A stretch of DNA of 45,722 nt from a virus. The position numbers and the translations under genes were made by a program. The stretch lies in IMG/VR virus record IMGVR_UViG_3300001450_000050, positions 1 through 45,722 of that record. One strand, written 5' to 3'. Positions 40,971 to 45,722 of this stretch are shown one piece after another (position 1 is the first letter of the stretch; each line of letters begins with the position of its first letter). Under the pieces are notes generated by a model, which worked only from the letters and a program-made list of their open reading frames with translations, was not told the origin of the DNA and did not search any database.

Positions 40971-41065
40971 GTCTTATTTTTTAGTAAATGCTCTGTAAGA
41001 CCGTATAAGGATCACTGGTAAACTTAGGGTTCTTCCTGGTGGGTAGGTAGCCGAGACTGTCTTCA
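40971..41065. other. non-coding interval before the late terminator
   Basis: No gene. GGTCTTA (40970-40976) and TAAGACC (40997-41003 region) form a possible stem around a T-run, and the rest (CACTGGTAAACTTAGGGTTC and following) has several short GC-rich stretches unlike the AT-rich spacers elsewhere. It lies between convergent operons. Confidence 0.4.
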
Positions 41066-41101
41066 CCCCTACTCAATGGTCAACGTAGGGGCTTATTTTT
41101 T
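41066..41101 (+). terminator. rho-independent terminator of the late operon
   Basis: CCCCTAC (41066-41072) pairs with GTAGGGG (41085-41091) around a 12-base loop and is followed by CTTATTTTTTA. This is a classical terminator for plus-strand transcription and separates the late operon from the convergent minus-strand genes. Confidence 0.85.
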
Positions 41102-41105
41102 ACTG

Positions 41106-41513
41106 CTAGTCGAATTTACAGCGTTTAACCATATCTTCTACTTGTTCCTTTCCAAGAACCTCAAAGGTTGAAACAATAAGAGTAATCAACTCTTCTTTAC
41201 TAACATTCTTTCCATCTTCAACTTTATTACCTCTGACTCTAGATAAAAGTTCTAGAGCTTTGATGGCGCTGTTCACATGACCATTGGTTTTAGCAAAGGT
41301 ATATTGATCTTCAATCTCAGCTACAACATCCACACTAGTTTTTAATTCTCTAGATAGCTCTTCTATTCTTTCTACGATAAAGTCATTTTGTAATAAACGA
41401 TAGCCTTGATTGTAAGCTGACCTATCAGAATACCCTGCACTCTTTGCTGCATCAGTAGCATTATTATTTAGTACATATGACTGTGCAAACTTCTCTTGCT
41501 TTTCTGTTAGCAT
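41106..41513 (-). CDS. terS: terminase small subunit
   Basis: The 135-residue product matches the Terminase_2 family: LTEKQEKFAQSYVLNNNATDAAKSAGYSDRSAYNQGYRLL (in parts) is the helix-turn-helix that recognises the packaging site, followed by the oligomerisation helices (IVERIEELSRELKTSVDV). It should form a ring and hand DNA to TerL. Unusually it is in the minus-strand block, about 33 kb from terL at the map level. It overlaps the preceding gene's stop by one base. Confidence 0.85.
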   Translation of the reverse strand: MLTEKQEKFAQSYVLNNNATDAAKSAGYSDRSAYNQGYRLLQNDFIVERIEELSRELKTSVDVVAEIEDQYTFAKTNGHVNSAIKALELLSRVRGNKVEDGKNVSKEELITLIVSTFEVLGKEQVEDMVKRCKFD

Positions 41514-43837
41514 TATAAAGAAAGAACCTCTTTGTATGTGCGTAACTTATGAGTATCAGATATTTCCCAGAGCTTAGAAACAAGTGTACCAGTTCCATGA
41601 AAGTTTATACTAAGGTTTACATCTTCCTTCTCGAATAACTTCTCGCAGTCTTGTGCCATTGCCAGGAGTTCTCCGGTAGTCCAGAAGCTCTCATTCCCTA
41701 CACCTACCTTTAGATACTTTGGCTTACCCTCATCCGTTGTTTCTTTCTGTTCTTTTTTAGAAGGTTCAGGAAAGGAACAGTCATATCCAAAGAGATGGAA
41801 CTCTCTAAAGCCTAGAGTATGCATGATGCCAATTGATCGCATGGCTGCACAAGTACCACCGATAATCATCGTAGCTCCTTCTTTGATACCTAACTTCTCG
41901 TCAATTTTTACGGCATCGTTCTTAACTTGATCTTTAATATTTTCTTGTAGTGCGTTGGTATATGCATGCCACCCTACAATGTTTTTTGTTTTCTTTCGCA
42001 GTAAGTCTATAACAGAAGGATCAGTCATAGATGCTGCCATAAATAAAGTACTATCATCAATCTTTTTAAACAAATCTTTTCGGACAACTCCATGAGTACT
42101 TGTTCCTGTAATTGGACGAGGGTCTAGAATGACACATCCAAAAGGTTTAATGTCATTTTTCAATAACTCTGGATAAGAATGCTTAACACAAATAACTTTA
42201 GCTCTTTTCTTTCCGACCTTTCTAATTGTACGTTTTACCTCTTTCCAATCAGTGCTGCCTCCACCAGAAATAATAATAGCAACTTCTGAATGAGGCTTTG
42301 CTTTTGTAACCCATGTATCAATAACAGAAGTATTCTTTTTAACATTTTTAAGAATGTCTTCTTTAGGCATACAATCTCTAGGCTGTACAATAATAGGTGA
42401 TCGGCCAAGAGTTTCTGGAATATCTTCAAGGGTATCATCCGTTAGAACTACAGCTAGGTGAGTGATACCTCCTTCGATAATTCTATCAGCAGATGGTAAC
42501 ACTTTCTTTCGGTGATCAATCTTTTCGATCAGTTTATTAACACCATAAAATTCTTTGCCTGGATCATTTCCTTTTTCATCTTTGGAAATATAATCATCGA
42601 AGACAACAACCTTACTTTCTTTTAACATCTCATAATCATGGGTTACAGTTTCTTCAGAGTGACCCCCATCGATGTAAGCAAAGTCAACTTTCTTTTCTTG
42701 AAGTGTATCTTTTGTATCTCCCTTAAACAATTCGAAGTTAAACTTACGACCAGCATTTTTACAGTTCTCTTGATACTCTTTAAGTCTTGCGTTTACTGCA
42801 GCGAAAAAATTATGTTGTTTGCTGTTCAGTTCTTTCTCATCGATCTCTGTGGTAGCATCCTCAAAGAGATCATAACCATAATAAGTTACTTCATATGAAG
42901 ATTTAAATGCAGCCTCTGACATTTGAATAGCTCGACCACCGTTCCATGTACCTGTTTCAGCAATAGTACTAGGTTGGTAAAGCTCTACTAATTCAATTAA
43001 CTTAGCATATCTTTGAGGTCCATTAACATCTGGGGCTACGCCTTGAGAAGAAGCTTTCTTTCTACTACCTTTAAAATGTTTTACATAACTACTAAGAGGA
43101 AATAAATCAAAGGCTTGTTCACCTTTTACTTGTGACTTTATATCTTTTGATCCGGTCCAATCATGGAACTTTAAGCCATGAGCTTTATAGATAATTAAAA
43201 GTCGTTCAAACAGAAACCCGTCATGCCATTCTCTATAATTAAAAACTTCTCCTGTTAGATAAGCGCCAATAAAGTCACCAATAAATTCTAGAGCTGTGTC
43301 GCTATTTAAATTAAAACCAATAAAAGAAGTTTCACTATAGGTAAAATGTTTTCTTCCTAGATGTACTAGATTAACTTTCTCTGGTAAGGATTTAAGAAGG
43401 GCTTTCTTTGATAGATTTTTTTCTGTAACCGTATCAGCATCCATCCATACTAACCAGCCAGGATCATGATCACCCTCTGCCTCGTCACTATCGCTCTTTA
43501 AATTAAACGCACAGTCAGCAATAGCAAATACTTTATGACTAAACTTAATACCATCCATACGCCAGTTATAACCCTGACTATCCTTACCTGTACCATTAAA
43601 ATCTTTGTAGGTATTTCTGAATTGGTGTAGTTCTTCTAGATCATTTAAATTTCTAAACTCAATATGGTCACACTCTGGTATGTCTTTAGAATTAATATCA
43701 AAGTCATGGTAGTAAGCAACAAGCTTGATGGACGGTTCCCAATATTTTGCAGCAGACTTAATCATTCTCTCGGCATAGGTTTCCCAGCCATCCTCCGAAA
43801 AGGATGTTACCACCGTCACTTTATTTTTGTTACTCAT
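41513..43837 (-). CDS. glycosyltransferase-methyltransferase-DUF115-like fusion
   Basis: A 774-residue protein with three parts. Residues 1-260: glycosyltransferase-like, with WMDADT (DxD at 133-135) and a WHDGFLF segment. Residues 275-470: class I methyltransferase-like (IAETGTWNGGRAIQMSEAA as the SAM-binding loop, YYGYDLFED, FAYIDGGHSEETVTHDYEML, VVFDDY), like Methyltransf_24 proteins. Residues 515-700: DUF115/MptE-like (AIIISGGGSTDWKEV, CVILDPRP, MIIGGTCAAMRSIG, FHLFGYDCSFPE). Such sets act in surface glycan or flagellin-sugar modification. It overlaps the second glycosyltransferase by eight bases. Confidence 0.75.
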   Translation of the reverse strand: MSNKNKVTVVTSFSEDGWETYAERMIKSAAKYWEPSIKLVAYYHDFDINSKDIPECDHIEFRNLNDLEELHQFRNTYKDFNGTGKDSQGYNWRMDGIKFSHKVFAIADCAFNLKSDSDEAEGDHDPGWLVWMDADTVTEKNLSKKALLKSLPEKVNLVHLGRKHFTYSETSFIGFNLNSDTALEFIGDFIGAYLTGEVFNYREWHDGFLFERLLIIYKAHGLKFHDWTGSKDIKSQVKGEQAFDLFPLSSYVKHFKGSRKKASSQGVAPDVNGPQRYAKLIELVELYQPSTIAETGTWNGGRAIQMSEAAFKSSYEVTYYGYDLFEDATTEIDEKELNSKQHNFFAAVNARLKEYQENCKNAGRKFNFELFKGDTKDTLQEKKVDFAYIDGGHSEETVTHDYEMLKESKVVVFDDYISKDEKGNDPGKEFYGVNKLIEKIDHRKKVLPSADRIIEGGITHLAVVLTDDTLEDIPETLGRSPIIVQPRDCMPKEDILKNVKKNTSVIDTWVTKAKPHSEVAIIISGGGSTDWKEVKRTIRKVGKKRAKVICVKHSYPELLKNDIKPFGCVILDPRPITGTSTHGVVRKDLFKKIDDSTLFMAASMTDPSVIDLLRKKTKNIVGWHAYTNALQENIKDQVKNDAVKIDEKLGIKEGATMIIGGTCAAMRSIGIMHTLGFREFHLFGYDCSFPEPSKKEQKETTDEGKPKYLKVGVGNESFWTTGELLAMAQDCEKLFEKEDVNLSINFHGTGTLVSKLWEISDTHKLRTYKEVLSL

Positions 43838-44627
43838 AAGTTTTATTCCACTTCATTGTTTTTGTTTTTCCTAACACCTCTTCTATTGAAAGAGAATCTC
43901 TAAAGTTAGTCCACTCTAATGCATACTTAGCATCGATTGATCTCTTAGGTTTCCACTTAGGAAACCAAGGTCCACCAGTAGTGAAGTGTACGTTCTTTGC
44001 TTCTATCTCTTCTGGAGAATGACCATCTAACCAGTTCCATTCTTCAGGGATATCTCCAATTAGATCATCCGATAACCACTGAAAGTTATGTAAATAATAA
44101 CCTGACTTTAAATTAACATCGTCAATTGTTAAATCTTTGTGGGCTTCATGCTCACAATTCCATAGCACAAAGCTAGACCAATTCTTTCGATTGTATCTAG
44201 TCTGAACTTGATTATCCATTTTATAATCATCTGATGGATTGTAGTTATGCTTGACACACCAGACGGCTTTGTCTTCTCTAGAAGCATACTTAAAGACTTC
44301 CATTATGTCAGTCCGTACCATCATATCAGAATCCATAAAAAGAGCAAGTCCTTTTAGATTATTAACAAATGGAATTAAAAATCTTGTGAAAGAGAACTCA
44401 GTTGAAAAAGGTTTATTATCTTGCCAATCAATTTTAACAGAACCGTTATCAGTTTTTTGAATTTGAAATGATCTACGATATAAATTAATACGCCGTAATG
44501 TTTCTTGATCTAAAGGGACTACTCTAACAGGTTGGGAAGAGGTATCAATAATTGATTCTTTTAAAATTTGAAAAGCATCATCTTCTTTTTTATCGTAGCC
44601 AATATAAACTGTTGGAATGTCATTCAT
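43830..44627 (-). CDS. glycosyltransferase, GT8-like
   Basis: A 265-residue protein with ALFMDSDMMVRTDIMEVF near residues 94-111 (D-x-D binds the metal-nucleotide-sugar), NWSSFVLWNCEH near 148-160 and HFTTGGPWF near 215. These are in the order of GT8 or related retaining enzymes. It probably works with the fusion protein next to it. Its start overlaps the stop of the 49-aa gene (ATGA). Confidence 0.75.
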   Translation of the reverse strand: MNDIPTVYIGYDKKEDDAFQILKESIIDTSSQPVRVVPLDQETLRRINLYRRSFQIQKTDNGSVKIDWQDNKPFSTEFSFTRFLIPFVNNLKGLALFMDSDMMVRTDIMEVFKYASREDKAVWCVKHNYNPSDDYKMDNQVQTRYNRKNWSSFVLWNCEHEAHKDLTIDDVNLKSGYYLHNFQWLSDDLIGDIPEEWNWLDGHSPEEIEAKNVHFTTGGPWFPKWKPKRSIDAKYALEWTNFRDSLSIEEVLGKTKTMKWNKTYE

Positions 44628-44773
44628 ATTCCCTGCCCCCTGTATTTTTTACCATGTAATCTTTTTGTATTTTTATTTTTAGGTCTTGAATTAGTGGAAG
44701 AACCGATAGAAGTTCTCATATGTCTGGTTGTATTTACCTTTGTTGATAGTCCAATTGACTTTCTAGCCGCCAT
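44624..44773 (-). CDS. small basic protein, 49 aa
   Basis: MAARKSIGLSTKVNTTRHMR, then TSIGSSTNSRPKNKNTKRLH and a final GKKYRGQGI. AGGAG lies close to the ATG. The basic SRPKNK...KKYRGQG pattern is one I have met in other marine phage genomes, without a known role. Translation is coupled to the glycosyltransferase through ATGA. Confidence 0.6.
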   Translation of the reverse strand: MAARKSIGLSTKVNTTRHMRTSIGSSTNSRPKNKNTKRLHGKKYRGQGI

Positions 44774-44803
44774 TATAACTCCTGCATTCTTTTAATATCA
44801 TAC

Positions 44804-44833
44804 ATTATATTCACACTTTTATATTTGTGTCAA
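44804..44833 (-). promoter_or_regulatory. consensus sigma-70 promoter, minus strand
   Basis: On the minus strand TTGACA (complement of 44828-44833) is followed after 18 bases by TATAAT (complement of 44804-44809). Both boxes are perfect. It lies just after the tRNA and 30 bases before the 49-aa gene and so should drive the glycosyltransferase and terS genes. Confidence 0.8.
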
Positions 44834-44842
44834 GATTTTATC

Positions 44843-44919
44843 TGGCACTCTCGGCAGGACTCGAACCTGCAACCTACAGATTAGAAATCTGTTGCTCTGT
44901 CCAGTTGAGCTACGAGAGT
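44843..44919 (-). tRNA. tRNA-Arg(TCT)
   Basis: The cloverleaf is complete: acceptor ACTCTCG/CGAGAGT (7 bp), D arm with AGCTCAACTGGACAGAGC, anticodon stem ACAGA/TCTGT with loop TTTCTAA (anticodon TCT), T arm GCAGG-TTCGAGT-CCTGC, discriminator G and an encoded CCA. It reads AGA codons, which the phage genes here use often for arginine. It lies right after the ribonucleotide reductase gene. Confidence 0.95.
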
Positions 44920-44930
44920 TAGGATAATAT

Positions 44931-45722
44931 CTAAACTCCGCAAGTACCTCCCGCTCCAGAAATCTCACAAATGTCATGCGCTTGAATATTCTCTTCAAAC
45001 TCTTCACCTAATTTAGCTACCGCTTCTTTATAAGGAACACATGTTAATGGTTGTCCTCCTCTACTACCATCAGGGTAGCAGGTAAATCCTCTAAGACGGT
45101 GTGCATATTTTGCAAGAGTGTTAGCGAAGGGAACTACAAGGTCTTCATTATTATCTTTTGATCCCCAAGCTGGTAGATTAATTGTACTGGAGATAGACAT
45201 ATCTACATACTCTTGAATGTTAGCTTGAAAAGAAAGTCTACGCTCATAATCTGTAGCTAAATCTATAGCTGACTCAATATCATCTGGGTTAGCCCCATAC
45301 AATTCGATCATCTCTTGTGCCGCACTATCTATAACATATTGATAATGCCATCTACGATTCTTTAGATATCGTCGCTTATATGCTACAGCAAAGATAGGCT
45401 CTACTCCTGTAGATGTTCCAGCAATAATTCCTATAGTACCTGTTGGAGCTACTGCTCGTTTAGCTACGGGACGAGATACTCCTATCTCATCAGCAAAAGA
45501 ATCTGAAACTCTATCAGACTCTGACTTATAAATCTTGAGCCAACGATGCATCTCTTCTGTTGTCTCGTATCGACTACCTCTCTGAATCAACCATTCATGT
45601 AAACCCATCAAGCCTAGTCCAAGCCTACGATTTTTCTCTCTTGTCTTGTGAACTTTATCATAAGGAAGCTGCGCTCTTAAAGTTCCACAGATAAGAAACT
45701 TAGTAGCTAGTTCTACTACATT
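44931..45722 (-). CDS. nrdJ: ribonucleotide reductase, probably class II (3' part)
   Basis: The frame is open from the right edge and contains the C-terminal 263 residues. Motifs: NRRLGLGLMGLHEWL, AVAPTGTIGIIAGTSTGVEP with FAVAYKRRY (the substrate-phosphate loop and following strand of class II enzymes), and the Cys-containing end CEISGAGGTCGV. It converts ribonucleotides to deoxyribonucleotides for phage DNA synthesis; the motif set favours the adenosylcobalamin-dependent class over NrdA. The radical-site region lies outside the window, so the class is likely but not certain. Confidence 0.85.
   Translation of the reverse strand, partial: NVVELATKFLICGTLRAQLPYDKVHKTREKNRRLGLGLMGLHEWLIQRGSRYETTEEMHRWLKIYKSESDRVSDSFADEIGVSRPVAKRAVAPTGTIGIIAGTSTGVEPIFAVAYKRRYLKNRRWHYQYVIDSAAQEMIELYGANPDDIESAIDLATDYERRLSFQANIQEYVDMSISSTINLPAWGSKDNNEDLVVPFANTLAKYAHRLRGFTCYPDGSRGGQPLTCVPYKEAVAKLGEEFEENIQAHDICEISGAGGTCGV

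Noticed and set aside
44843-44919. tRNA gene as an integration site
   Set aside because: No integrase gene or repeat of the tRNA 3' end was seen in the window.

Overview
The window is most likely a large piece of an AT-rich marine tailed phage with a short, P22-like tail (podovirus-type). It has a large terminase, a very large portal, a scaffold and major capsid module, two head-closure/adaptor proteins, a P22 gp10-like tail hub, several fibre proteins and three large virion/ejection proteins, but no sheath, tube or tape-measure genes. Several small genes (a CPxG-type basic protein, a short Cys-rich basic protein, a zinc-binding protein after the gp4-like gene) look like families I associate with uncultured marine phages. 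The host is probably a Gram-negative bacterium, because lipobox lipoproteins and signal peptides are present. No DNA polymerase, helicase, integrase or obvious endolysin gene lies in the window, so the replication region must lie outside. Both ends cut genes.

Layout. (1) 1-6025, minus strand: a dense run of small early-type genes from a truncated 2OG-Fe(II) oxygenase at the left edge, through two lipoproteins, a DUF932-like protein and a GP88-like Cys-rich protein, to several 29-75 aa products. Five imperfect palindromes with shared ends (TAATTAATCATC...GATTATTAATTA), variable but still paired stems and a partly shared loop sit between these small genes. (2) 6026-6658: a gene-free divergent control region filled with inverted repeats, a perfect TTGACA-N17-TATAAT promoter and an AT-rich block. 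(3) 6659-40970, plus strand: the late operon (TerL, membrane protein, portal, GroES-like co-chaperonin, scaffold, head proteins, adaptor, basic proteins, gp4-like closure protein, fibres, tail hub, virion lysozyme, internal virion proteins), ending at a rho-independent terminator near 41100. Three internal promoters share TTGCA(C/T)-N17-TATAAT. Accessory genes in this operon include two paralogous asparagine-synthetase-like PP-loop proteins, a cupin, two small exported proteins and two glycine-rich adhesins. (4) 41106-45722, minus strand: the terminase small subunit, a three-domain glycosyltransferase/methyltransferase/DUF115-like protein, a second glycosyltransferase, a small basic protein, a consensus promoter, tRNA-Arg(TCT) and the 3' part of a probable adenosylcobalamin-dependent ribonucleotide reductase.

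How it works together. The right-hand minus block supports nucleotide supply and translation and probably sugar modification of a surface; the left-hand minus block looks like an early takeover region; the plus block builds and fills the particle. The GroES-like protein may help host GroEL fold the capsid. The PP-loop/cupin/exported-protein cluster between the adhesins and the tail fibre looks like an inserted moron set of unknown job. All family assignments were made by eye from motifs and gene order, without database searches.
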